Below, piece after piece: positions 1-6,515 of a stretch of DNA of 8,440 nt. The translations under genes were made by a program, and so were the position numbers. The notes below the pieces were generated by a model. The model worked only from the letters and a program-made list of their open reading frames with translations. It was not told the origin of the DNA and did not search any database. How positions within the stretch are numbered: the first letter of the stretch is position 1; every line of letters starts with the position of its first letter. The DNA comes from Candidatus Cloacimonas sp. 4484_140 (GTDB lineage: Bacteria; Cloacimonadota; Cloacimonadia; JGIOTU-2), in the NCBI GenBank assembly GCA_002049945.1, contig MVCT01000037.1, forward strand, positions 1-8,440, read 5' to 3'.

Positions 1-9
1 TCCATTTAC

Positions 10-154
10 GATGCACTTAAGACATGCTCTATTAATGTGAGTACTTGTCATAAGTCGGTAACTTGAATATAAAATTAAAAAGATAGTTCATTAAAAAAAT
101 GATAACTTTCGACATGTCTCAAGTACATCTTAGTCCAGAGCTTGTGACAAGTAC
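10..154. repeat. Cluster of four related short repeats, two in each orientation
   Basis: Two repeat pairs lie here. Pair A: the reverse complement of 10-26 (CATGTCTTAAGTGCATC) matches 113-129 (CATGTCTCAAGTACATC) at 15 of 17 positions. Pair B: the reverse complement of 41-54 (CTTATGACAAGTAC) matches 141-154 (CTTGTGACAAGTAC) at 13 of 14. A and B also share an AAGTRC end, so all four may be variants of one motif. The order is A-reverse, B-reverse, A-forward, B-forward, so it is not a simple dyad. Copy B' contains an 11-base palindrome (CTTGT-G-ACAAG, 141-151), and A' starts with the palindrome GACATGTC (111-118). The function is unknown; operator sites, recombination sites or remnants of a mobile element end are all possible. 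Confidence 0.6.
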
Positions 155-177
155 GATATAGAACATATATTGCCTGA

Positions 178-276
178 TACTATACTAATCCTGAGGTATT
201 AAAGAAATTGAATCCGACTTTGTTTTTTGAGAAGGTTGAGGAGATTGGGGAGAAATTGATTAAATCCGAAAAATAA
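178..276 (+). pseudogene. Possible C-terminal remnant of a lost gene
   Basis: The frame from 178 to the TAA at 274-276 encodes 32 residues beginning YYTNPEVLKKLNP and ending in a lysine- and glutamate-rich amphipathic stretch (about VEEIGEKLIKSEK), which has the look of a natural protein C-terminus. It follows directly on an in-frame TGA at 175-177, has no start codon or ribosome binding site, and cannot stand alone as a gene. Just upstream another frame (134-198) reads SRACDKYDIEHILPD, which could be the same decayed gene in a shifted frame. I do not recognise the family. It could also be chance: 32 codons is short and the area is AT-rich. Confidence 0.25.
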
Positions 277-296
277 TTTTTCTTTTCTGAAAATAT

Positions 297-325
297 AAAA
301 AGCCCCAACATTTCGTCGGGGCTTT
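297..325 (-). terminator. Intrinsic terminator of the femX-to-kbl operon
   Basis: The arms AAAGCCCC (299-306) and GGGGCTTT (318-325) form a perfect 8-bp GC-rich stem around an 11-base loop. Read on the minus strand the stem is followed by a T-rich tail (TTTTTATATTTTC), the classic intrinsic terminator layout, 22 bases beyond the stop codon of the last operon gene. On the plus strand the stem is followed by TTTCCATATT, a poor U tract, so termination of rightward transcription would be weaker. Confidence 0.9.
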
Positions 326-347
326 CCATATTGTATAGGGGTTATTA

Positions 348-1574
348 TTAACTTTCTTTATATTTCTTCAGGACGCCGAGCACATAATCGATATCAGCTT
401 CGGTATGGTCTGCGTTGACCTGGAACCTGATCTCCTCATCACCTTTTGGCACGACCGGGAAATTCAAACCTGTTCCCAAAACACCATTTTCGGTTAAGTA
501 ATTCACCAGCTTTGTGGTTTCTGCTGTATCTCGTACCATAAGCGGAACCACGGGATGCGGTCCTTCGATCGTTTCATAACCAAGAGCTGTCAAACCATCC
601 TCGAATTTCTTCGTCATAGCTGCCAGGTGTTCCAGTCTTCTCACGCCGACTTCGCTATCCAGGATTTCCAGAACTTTAAGCGTTGCAGCAGCTTCCGAGC
701 AGGTAATTGGGTTTGAATAAATATACATCGGCGCAGTCTCTCGTAGGTAATCCAAAACTGTTTTGGAAGCAACAACATAGCCGCCATTCACTCCAAATGC
801 CTTACCTAATGTGCCGATAAGGATATCCACTTTTGCGTTTGTAAATTCTTCGGTTCCTCTACCTGTTTTGCCAAAAGCTCCCACGCCATGAGAGTCGTCG
901 GCAATGGTGATCACGCCTTCTTCAAATTTATCATTGAATTTGGCAGAAATTTCTGTAAGTTCTTTGAGTGGTGAAAAATCTCCACGCATACTGAAGATGC
1001 CGTCTGTAATAACGAGACAACGCTTTCCTATTCCAACTGCTTCATTCAGTTTTGCTTCCAGGTCTGCCATGTCATTGTGCTTATAGATCATCTTGGCAGC
1101 GGGACGAGAAAGTCTCATTGCCTGGATAATGCAATTATGGTTAAGTGCATCGGAAACAACAACGGTCTCTTTTGTGGTGAGTGGATAAATGACACCCAGA
1201 CTTGTAACGTACGCAGAACTGAAGATCATTCCGGCTTCGCGTCCATGGAACTCTGCCAGTTTTTTTTCCAGAGCGATATGCGGAGTATGAGTTCCGCTGA
1301 TGAATCGAACCGCTCCCGGTCCAACGCCGAATTTCTGGGCTGCTGACTCTTCCGCTTCGATAACCTCCGGATTCATCGACATTCCCAGATAGGAATTTGC
1401 ATTCATTTTGACGAATTCTTTATCGCCGTATCCTTCTAAAATATAACGGGGCCCAAATTCACCTTTTGCTTTTCTTATTTCTTTGATAACCAGTTCCGTA
1501 CCCTTGTCTCTTCCACTCTCTCTCAGGTCTTTCAGGTTCTGTTCAAGAGCAGCATTTAATTTTTTTAAAGGCAT
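348..1574 (-). CDS. kbl: 2-amino-3-ketobutyrate CoA ligase (glycine C-acetyltransferase)
   Basis: This is a PLP-dependent alpha-oxoamine synthase of 408 residues. The family joins or splits an amino acid and an acyl-CoA; this member probably cleaves 2-amino-3-oxobutyrate with CoA to glycine and acetyl-CoA in the cytosol. Visible motifs are NANSYLG (58-64), the glycine-rich segment GPGAVRFISGTHTPH (85-99), SDALNHN (141-147), DGIFSMRG (191-198), DDSHGVG (226-232, PLP-ring contacts) and GTLGKAFG with the Schiff-base lysine K258. The start is the ATG at 1574, preceded at five bases by GGAGG. An in-frame TTG four codons upstream overlaps that ribosome binding site and is unlikely. Lying 25 bp after threonine dehydrogenase, it completes the two-step threonine-to-glycine route. 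Related synthases (8-amino-7-oxononanoate, 5-aminolevulinate) share the fold, but the neighbour supports Kbl. Confidence 0.88.
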   Translation of the reverse strand: MPLKKLNAALEQNLKDLRESGRDKGTELVIKEIRKAKGEFGPRYILEGYGDKEFVKMNANSYLGMSMNPEVIEAEESAAQKFGVGPGAVRFISGTHTPHIALEKKLAEFHGREAGMIFSSAYVTSLGVIYPLTTKETVVVSDALNHNCIIQAMRLSRPAAKMIYKHNDMADLEAKLNEAVGIGKRCLVITDGIFSMRGDFSPLKELTEISAKFNDKFEEGVITIADDSHGVGAFGKTGRGTEEFTNAKVDILIGTLGKAFGVNGGYVVASKTVLDYLRETAPMYIYSNPITCSEAAATLKVLEILDSEVGVRRLEHLAAMTKKFEDGLTALGYETIEGPHPVVPLMVRDTAETTKLVNYLTENGVLGTGLNFPVVPKGDEEIRFQVNADHTEADIDYVLGVLKKYKES

Positions 1575-1579
1575 GTATT

Positions 1580-1584
1580 CCTCC
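1580..1584 (-). promoter_or_regulatory. Ribosome binding site deciding the kbl start
   Basis: On the minus strand GGAGG lies five bases before the ATG at 1574-1572. The alternative in-frame TTG (1586-1584) overlaps this motif and has no binding site of its own, so the ATG is preferred. Confidence 0.8.
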
Positions 1585-1599
1585 AAATATATTTTATCT

Positions 1600-2550
1600 T
1601 TATTTTAATTTTTTGGATAGCACTTCGAGCATATCTTTTGTCATAGCTTCAAGATCATATTCCGGATTCCAACCCCACTCTTCACGGGCTGCCGAATCGT
1701 CCATGGAATTGGGCCACGAATTAGCAATTGCCTGGCGAACAGGATCGACATCATACTCAAGTTCGAATTCCGGTATCACCTTCTTTATCGATGCTGCGAG
1801 CTTCTCGGGATCGAAGCTCATTGCGGTCACATTAAAGGCATTCCTGTGCTTCAGTTTTGCAGGATCAGCTTCCATGAGGTCTATTGCGGCTTTTATCGCA
1901 TCGGGCATATACATCATATCCAGATAAGTTCCTTTGCCTAGGTTACATGTGTATTTTTTATTCTTGATAGCTTCATAATAGATATCCACGGCATAATCTG
2001 TTGTGCCGCCGCCGGGAAGGGTTTCGTTTGAGATAATTCCGGGATATCGGACACCTCTTGTGTCCACGCCAAATCTTTTGTAATAATAATCGCAGAGCAG
2101 TTCTCCTGCAACTTTGGTGACGCCATACATTGTGCTTGGTCTTTGAATTGTATCCTGGGGTGTGTTGTCGAGTGGAGTTGACTCTCCGAATGCACCGATA
2201 GAGCTGGGGGTGAAGACAGCACAACCATGTTCGCGAGCTACTTCCAGCACGTTGTACAAGCCATCTATATTTACTTTCCATGCAATATTGGGTTTTGCTT
2301 CTGCTACGGCAGAAAGTATCGCTGCCAGGTGGTAAATTGTGTCTATATTGTACTTTTCGACAACATCATTTACTTGCTCAATATTGGTGCAGTCAACCAT
2401 TTCACAAGGACCGGAATTTTTGAGGGTTTCTCCCGGTTTTGTCCTGTGAAAGCCAGCTACCACATTTTCATTACCGTATCTTTTTCGTAATTCCATTGTT
2501 AGTTCAGAACCAATTTGCCCTACAGCTCCGATGACAAGAATATTTTTCAT
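1600..2550 (-). CDS. tdh: L-threonine 3-dehydrogenase, short-chain dehydrogenase/epimerase type
   Basis: This 316-residue extended short-chain dehydrogenase has an N-terminal Rossmann fold with the NAD motif GAVGQIG (8-14), an acidic Asp at 53 in VDCT, HLAA (74-77), the catalytic SSIGAFG segment (116-122) and YGVTK (Tyr142, Lys146). The stretch YPGIIS (169-174) followed by PGGGTTDYAVDI (179-190) is the signature of the SDR-type NAD-dependent threonine dehydrogenases known from Bacteroidota and Cupriavidus, unrelated to the zinc-dependent E. coli Tdh. It oxidises threonine to 2-amino-3-oxobutyrate, the substrate of the next gene. The ATG is preceded by GGAGG at 2559-2555 (minus strand). It starts 18 bp after acpS and ends 25 bp before kbl, consistent with one transcript. 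Generic epimerase annotations are the main alternative, but the PGGGTTDYAVDI segment makes the specific call fairly firm. Confidence 0.87.
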   Translation of the reverse strand: MKNILVIGAVGQIGSELTMELRKRYGNENVVAGFHRTKPGETLKNSGPCEMVDCTNIEQVNDVVEKYNIDTIYHLAAILSAVAEAKPNIAWKVNIDGLYNVLEVAREHGCAVFTPSSIGAFGESTPLDNTPQDTIQRPSTMYGVTKVAGELLCDYYYKRFGVDTRGVRYPGIISNETLPGGGTTDYAVDIYYEAIKNKKYTCNLGKGTYLDMMYMPDAIKAAIDLMEADPAKLKHRNAFNVTAMSFDPEKLAASIKKVIPEFELEYDVDPVRQAIANSWPNSMDDSAAREEWGWNPEYDLEAMTKDMLEVLSKKLK

Positions 2551-2568
2551 TTATCCTCCGACTTCAAT

Positions 2569-2958
2569 TTATAATTTTTCTAATATTACTACTGCAATTG
2601 CAGATTCTTTCGTGTGGGAAAGTGACACATAAATCCCATTGATTCCGGCTTTTTCACAAATTTCTTGTGCTGTATTTTGCATCCGGATCTCCGGTTTCCC
2701 AAGTTCATTATTGACGACCTCGATATCCTTCCAGCGCAAACCTCCACGAAGTCCGGAACCAAGAGCTTTCAGAAATGCTTCTTTTGCAGCAAATCTGGCT
2801 GCAAAACACTGTGCCCGAATAGCAACATTGTCCGTTCTGGTGCAATAGATTCTCTCGCTCTCCGTGAAGAGCATTTCTATGAATTTATCGCCGTGGGAAG
2901 CTAACTCTTTTTTAATGCGTTCAACTTCAACAATGTCTGTTCCAATACCAAATATCAT
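2569..2958 (-). CDS. acpS: Holo-[acyl-carrier-protein] synthase
   Basis: AcpS transfers the 4'-phosphopantetheine arm of CoA to the serine of apo-ACP, activating it for fatty acid synthesis in the cytosol. The 129-residue length is normal for this trimeric family. It shows GIGTDIVEVERI (4-15, Mg-binding Asp8), FAARFAAKEAFLKAL (52-66, with metal-binding Glu60), the G-K-P-E turn (87-90) and VSLSHTKESAIAVV near the end (111-124). It starts 3 bp after the stop of the upstream Mur ligase, with only a weak AAAGAG-like ribosome binding site lying over that stop codon, so translation is probably coupled to the upstream gene. In other bacteria acpS often sits near alr, nnrD or pdxJ; here it is embedded among wall and amino-acid genes. 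Confidence 0.93.
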   Translation of the reverse strand: MIFGIGTDIVEVERIKKELASHGDKFIEMLFTESERIYCTRTDNVAIRAQCFAARFAAKEAFLKALGSGLRGGLRWKDIEVVNNELGKPEIRMQNTAQEICEKAGINGIYVSLSHTKESAIAVVILEKL

Positions 2959-2961
2959 AGT

Positions 2962-4512
2962 TTACTCTTTTTTGTCTGCCGAATTCTCTGTCAATATTAA
3001 TGCTCGCCTTGCAAGGGCGTTTTGTACAACCCGATATTCGCTCCAGGGAAGCTCGTTCGTGCCATAGCACATTGTTGTTTCGTGCGCCTTCCCACAGGCG
3101 ATGACCGTATCTCCATCTTGTGCTGAAAGTATGGCTTTTTCTATTGCTTCTTCCCTATCGGGTATCTTATAAAAATCAATTCCTTCTTCCTTTCCTTCCT
3201 GCAAACAACCGGCAGAGATCTCGTCTATTATTGCTTCTGCTGATTCTGTGCGAGGATCTTCTGCGGTAATATAGATTTTGTCTGCGTACTTTCCTGCGAC
3301 AATTCCCATCTCCTTTCGCTTTTGAATATCCCGCAGTCCGGCACTCCCAAAAACAACATGGATCTCATTCTCTGTAAATGCACGAACTGTCTGGAGTGCC
3401 TGCTTTAGGGCATTGGCAGTATGGGCAAAATCAATGATAATATTAAAATTCCCCTGCTCGTGTGGGACAAGCTCCATCCTACCATTTATTTTTTTTAATG
3501 ATCTTATTGCTTTGATAATTTTGTCTTTAGTAATGTTCTGCGAATATGCAACTGCAACTGCTGCGAGGATATTATATACATTATATTCTCCCAGCAAAGA
3601 ACTTATGACTTTGAATTCACCTTTTGGGGTGTGAACATTGAATGTTAATTGAGCTTCATCGCATGAAATTTCATCAGCCCAGAAATCTGCTTTATTGCTC
3701 AGTCCGAAAGAAAAATGGCGATTGGCATCATAATTTCTAAATGTACAGTACGATGGATCGTCATAATTTATCACACTTATTTTGGGAATGTTATTCTTTT
3801 TGTATGAAGACGAAAGCAGTTCAAACAGATGAGATTTTGCTGTGATGTATTCCTCTCGTGTTTTATGGTAATCAAGATGCTCGGAAGTAATATTCGTTAG
3901 CACCGCAATATCATACTCACATGCTTCCACGCGGTACTGTGCAAGCCCGTGTGAGGAGGTTTCTATCACTGCACATTCAGAACCCGCAGCAACCATCTCT
4001 GCAAGGTATTTTTGAATTGAGATTGCATCGGGTGTGGTAGTGTGAAATCCGGTTTCGAATACCTGGTCTCCAATAATTGCATTTATCGAAGTGATTAAAC
4101 CTGTTTTGTGTCCTGCTTCATTCAGGATATGATGAATGATCGTTGAAGTTGTCGTTTTGCCATCTGTGCCGGTCACTCCGATAACTTTAAGCATTCGTGC
4201 AGGAAAATCAAAAAATGCTGCTGCAAGCTGAGCTAATGCTTTTCTGGAATTTGAGACTTTTATGAATGGAATATTAATGTTTTCCGGAACCTTTGTTTCG
4301 TCCTCAATAAGTATCGCAGAAGCACCCTTTTCAGCTGCTTTTTGTATATATTGATGCCCATCAGCATCAGTGCCTTTTATAGCAACGAACAGGTCGCCTT
4401 TTTTAAGAATTCTTGAGTCAAAAGAGATGCCGGATATATCAATATCCTGTTGGATTGAATTTCTAAGATCAGTATAATCTTCCAGACTTTCAAGAAGTTT
4501 TTGTAGTGTCAT
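2962..4512 (-). CDS. murE: MurE-type Mur ligase (UDP-MurNAc-tripeptide synthetase)
   Basis: This 516-residue Mur ligase has all three domains. The N-terminal UDP-binding domain includes FDSR (31-34). The central ATPase has the P-loop GVTGTDGKTTT (112-122), HTTTPDA (157-163), ETSSHGL (184-190), and Lys226 in YITAKSHLF, the place of the carbamylated lysine. The C-terminal domain has DFAHTANAL (361-369) and FGSAGLRDIQKRKEMG (388-403). MurE adds the third stem-peptide residue to UDP-MurNAc-L-Ala-D-Glu using ATP. Two hallmark sites differ from the usual enzyme: DNPR, which selects diaminopimelate, reads EDPR (418-421, Arg421 kept), and GKGHE reads GKAHE (474-478). Arg retention favours diaminopimelate, but the substrate is not certain. 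The start overlaps the upstream femX stop (TAATG) with GGAAG just before it, indicating coupled translation. It could be a MurE paralogue rather than the only one in the genome. Confidence 0.82.
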   Translation of the reverse strand: MTLQKLLESLEDYTDLRNSIQQDIDISGISFDSRILKKGDLFVAIKGTDADGHQYIQKAAEKGASAILIEDETKVPENINIPFIKVSNSRKALAQLAAAFFDFPARMLKVIGVTGTDGKTTTSTIIHHILNEAGHKTGLITSINAIIGDQVFETGFHTTTPDAISIQKYLAEMVAAGSECAVIETSSHGLAQYRVEACEYDIAVLTNITSEHLDYHKTREEYITAKSHLFELLSSSYKKNNIPKISVINYDDPSYCTFRNYDANRHFSFGLSNKADFWADEISCDEAQLTFNVHTPKGEFKVISSLLGEYNVYNILAAVAVAYSQNITKDKIIKAIRSLKKINGRMELVPHEQGNFNIIIDFAHTANALKQALQTVRAFTENEIHVVFGSAGLRDIQKRKEMGIVAGKYADKIYITAEDPRTESAEAIIDEISAGCLQEGKEEGIDFYKIPDREEAIEKAILSAQDGDTVIACGKAHETTMCYGTNELPWSEYRVVQNALARRALILTENSADKKE

Positions 4513-5594
4513 TATTCTTCCAGAGAATCGGAGATCTTGCCTTTTTTTATCAGACTGCGTAGTGAAACATACGTTTTTATCCCGCTGTTCATGAGCTTAT
4601 ACCAGAATGGCTTGAATACGTGGTCGTGCATACCGATGAATTTCCTGAACTCTCCGCCAAATCCTTTTTTGAAGCGGTAAACACCGTACAACGGGTGTCC
4701 CTCATGCGGATTGGCAGGCACCCCCCAGAGGTCATAGGTTGTATAGCCCTGCTGTTTTGCCCATTGTATCACATGCCAGTGCAGTGCCTGGTTCGGCATG
4801 ACATTTCTATATTCATTTGTCGAAGCGCCGTACATATACCACACTTTGCGACCGAAGGCAAAAATATACACTCCTGCAACCGGTACATCTTTATAATAAG
4901 CGAGAAAAAGATGCACCATTCCTTTATCCGCCATTAGACCGATCACTCTTTTGTAGTAAGCAAAATTATGGATAATGAAGGCGTCGCGCTTGGCAGTAGT
5001 TTCATAAATATCATAGAATTTCTGTGCGCCTTCCAGCGAAGTTTCCTCGTGTACTTCAACTCCCTTTCTCAATGAAAGGCGGATATTATACCTGGTTTTT
5101 GATTCGAATCCTGCAAGAATATCTTCGAGGGTTTTTGTAAGGTCAAGAAAGTACGTTGCGCGGGGCTGGATCTGCTTTTTCACAAATTGAAAATTGTGTT
5201 CATGTAAAACATCAAGTGCAGCTTCGTTTCCCTCATCAATTTCAGGGTCGATCTTCAGGACAATGGCATTATGCTTCTGAGCAATTTCGTAAACTTTACT
5301 CATCAAGACAGAAAAGTGCTCGCGTTTTGTCACATTGAGAACCGGCCCACGTGGTGCATAGAAAAGGCATTTGCCTATATGGGGAATTCTCCGCTTTTGT
5401 ATTGAGATGCCACCAACGATCTTGTCGTTCTCAAAAACAGCAATTCGAATCGGCACCCATCCTGAGATTCTTTTGAATTCGCCCCATTCATAAGATTGAA
5501 TAATCGGGCACTCCTGAGTAGATGCCACGAATTCGTTCCATCTGGAAAATTCTTCCTCTGTTTCCAAAATCTTACATTCAATATTTAAATTCAT
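4512..5594 (-). CDS. FemA/FemB/FemX-family aminoacyltransferase (peptidoglycan bridge)
   Basis: Members of this family take amino acids from aminoacyl-tRNA and attach them to the stem peptide of lipid II or its UDP precursor, at the cytoplasmic membrane face. The 360 residues fit the two-GNAT-domain FemX architecture without the long coiled-coil arm of FemA. Visible features are QSYEWGEFK (33-41), APRGPV (80-85), the signature SKTRYNIRLSLRKGVEV (165-181), the second-domain segment YMYGAS (253-258) with MPNQALHW (266-273), and YDLWGVP (287-293) followed by the C-terminal GVYRFKKGFGG (304-314). It is the first gene of the minus-strand operon and is translationally coupled to the MurE-like ligase. 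The start has only a weak GAG binding site. Which amino acid and acceptor it uses cannot be read from the sequence. Generic FemAB-like acyltransferases in exopolysaccharide loci are a less likely alternative, given the murE neighbour. Confidence 0.87.
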   Translation of the reverse strand: MNLNIECKILETEEEFSRWNEFVASTQECPIIQSYEWGEFKRISGWVPIRIAVFENDKIVGGISIQKRRIPHIGKCLFYAPRGPVLNVTKREHFSVLMSKVYEIAQKHNAIVLKIDPEIDEGNEAALDVLHEHNFQFVKKQIQPRATYFLDLTKTLEDILAGFESKTRYNIRLSLRKGVEVHEETSLEGAQKFYDIYETTAKRDAFIIHNFAYYKRVIGLMADKGMVHLFLAYYKDVPVAGVYIFAFGRKVWYMYGASTNEYRNVMPNQALHWHVIQWAKQQGYTTYDLWGVPANPHEGHPLYGVYRFKKGFGGEFRKFIGMHDHVFKPFWYKLMNSGIKTYVSLRSLIKKGKISDSLEE

Positions 5595-5747
5595 AGATAC
5601 TCTGTTTTTTGCATGTTCAGATATGAGAATCCAAACATAATGAACCTGTCAACTTTTTCCTATTTCGGATTGCATTTCGTAAAAATTGACAGCATGAGCC
5701 ATACGCCCAAAAAGAACCCAATCATAATGAAAAGGAGTTTATCAATA
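5595..5747. promoter_or_regulatory. Divergent intergenic region with inverted repeat
   Basis: This region must carry the promoters of both the minus-strand operon and the cyclophilin gene. It contains an inverted repeat: CTGTCAA-C-TTTTT (5646-5658) against AAAAA-TTGACAG (5681-5692), 12 pairs with one bulged C, centred on 22 bases. Each arm includes a perfect TTGACA that would serve as an outward-facing -35 box (5652-5647 on minus, 5686-5691 on plus). I cannot find a convincing -10 box at 16-18 bases from either, so exact promoters are not assigned. The repeat could also be an operator. Confidence 0.4.
5734..5737 (+). promoter_or_regulatory. Ribosome binding site supporting the cyclophilin start
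   Basis: AAAGGAG ends at 5737, ten bases before the ATG at 5748. The upstream in-frame ATGs at 5613, 5640, 5694 and 5727 lack a comparable site, and only the 5748 start puts a signal peptide directly at the N-terminus. Confidence 0.6.
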
Positions 5748-6449
5748 ATGAAAATTTTTCAATTATTTCTGACAAGTTTTATCTTAATGGTTTTGCTTTC
5801 CTGCAGCGGATTCCTTTTTGCAGAGGATAATGAACAAGCCAAAGAGGAAACCATGAAAGATCCGATAGTAAAAATGCACACGAATTATGGCGACATCACA
5901 ATCAAACTCTATAATGACACACCGTTGCATAGAGATAACTTTCTCAAACTGGTCGAGGAATGCTTCTATGACAGCACTCTTTTCCACAGAGTTATTGCAG
6001 GTTTTATGATACAGGGCGGTGACCCCGGCTCAAAAGATGCTGCTCCTAAAAAACAGCTTGGTGCAGGCGGTCCCGGTTATACAGTACCTGCTGAATTCCG
6101 AAAAGACCTTATTCATAAAAAGGGTGCTCTTGCAGCAGCACGCCAGGGAGATCAGGTCAATCCGCAGAAACGTTCTTCCGGCTCGCAGTTCTACATTGTT
6201 GTGGGACGTACCTGGACCGAAGATGAGCTCGACATGATCGAGGAGAAAAGAGGATTCGAATATACAGACGAGCAAAGAGAAATATACAAAACCCTTGGCG
6301 GCTATCCTTTCCTGGATAGAGAATACACGGTTTATGGAGAAGTAATCGGGGGCTTGGACATCGTTGATGCCATCTCTGTCGTTGATACTAATCCGGCCGA
6401 CAGACCGCTTCAGGATATTATTATTGAGAGCGTGGAGATTGTGGAATAA
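5748..6449 (+). CDS. Secreted cyclophilin-type peptidyl-prolyl cis-trans isomerase (probable lipoprotein)
   Basis: Cyclophilins catalyse cis-trans isomerisation of Xaa-Pro bonds and help proteins fold. From the ATG at 5748 the product has 233 residues. A hydrophobic signal (about 4-18) ends in LLSC, a plausible lipobox with Cys19; the alternative signal peptidase I site after FLFA (22-25) has a poor -3 residue. The enzyme should therefore act in the envelope, probably membrane-anchored. The domain (about 40-233) has FHRVIAGFMIQGGDP (79-93, with catalytic Arg81 and Phe86, Gln89), GALAAAR (126-132), SSGSQFYI (143-150) and YTVYGEVIGGLDIVDAI (193-209). Between SQFYI and YTVYGEV lies an acidic insert (about 153-190, containing TDEQREIYKTLGG) that I associate with Bacteroidota-type cyclophilins. 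The frame stays open back to 5613, but that extension would bury the signal peptide. It appears to be a single-gene unit, divergent from the operon. Confidence 0.9.
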   Translation: MKIFQLFLTSFILMVLLSCSGFLFAEDNEQAKEETMKDPIVKMHTNYGDITIKLYNDTPLHRDNFLKLVEECFYDSTLFHRVIAGFMIQGGDPGSKDAAPKKQLGAGGPGYTVPAEFRKDLIHKKGALAAARQGDQVNPQKRSSGSQFYIVVGRTWTEDELDMIEEKRGFEYTDEQREIYKTLGGYPFLDREYTVYGEVIGGLDIVDAISVVDTNPADRPLQDIIIESVEIVE

Positions 6450-6476
6450 AATCGTAGTTTCCACAAATAAACGCTC
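6428..6476 (+). terminator. Two-tier stem-loop over the cyclophilin stop codon, possible terminator
   Basis: TTGTGGAA (6439-6446) pairs perfectly with TTCCACAA (6459-6466) around a 12-base loop, and GAGCGT (6428-6433) pairs with ACGCTC (6471-6476) outside it, giving 14 pairs with a small internal loop. The stop codon TAA (6447-6449) lies in the apical loop. The sequence after the stem (TTATTGAATATTG) is T-rich but not a clean run, so this may be a weak terminator or an mRNA 3'-end stabiliser. Confidence 0.45.
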
Positions 6477-6515
6477 TTATTGAATATTGTTTATAATAGA
6501 ATATCCTCGCAAACA

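Larger units (their letters stand above)
1..347. other. Gene-free left margin (repeats, possible gene tail, terminator)
   Basis: No intact gene is visible in these 347 bases. The stretch is AT-rich, with stops in all frames. It holds three things, each listed separately: four related short repeats in two orientations (10-154), a 32-codon open tail on the plus strand ending in TAA at 274-276, and the intrinsic terminator of the minus-strand operon (297-325). Bases 55-110 contain A-rich sequence with no feature I can name. Confidence 0.6.

Noticed and set aside
10..154. CRISPR array, integron attC or transposon ends
   Set aside because: Repeats are too short and imperfect, their orientation alternates, spacers are irregular, and no cas, integrase or transposase gene is visible.
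904..1346. Plus-strand open frames opposite kbl
   Set aside because: These are mirror frames of a conserved PLP enzyme, without start signals or protein-like composition.
1575..1586. Kbl start at an in-frame TTG four codons upstream
   Set aside because: The TTG overlaps the GGAGG ribosome binding site that serves the ATG at 1574, and family proteins align from the ATG.
5613..5747. Longer cyclophilin with a 45-residue N-terminal extension
   Set aside because: The extension would bury a clear signal peptide, has no ribosome binding site, and covers the divergent promoter region with its inverted repeat.
6030..6464. Antisense open frame of 144 codons opposite the cyclophilin gene
   Set aside because: The peptide has no recognisable motifs, is antisense to a well-conserved enzyme, and has no start signals; it follows from the codon use of the real gene.
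6492..6497. Perfect TATAAT as a -10 box for rpsU
   Set aside because: No -35-like sequence lies 16-18 bases upstream, and the region is AT-rich enough for a chance match; it remains possible but unsupported.
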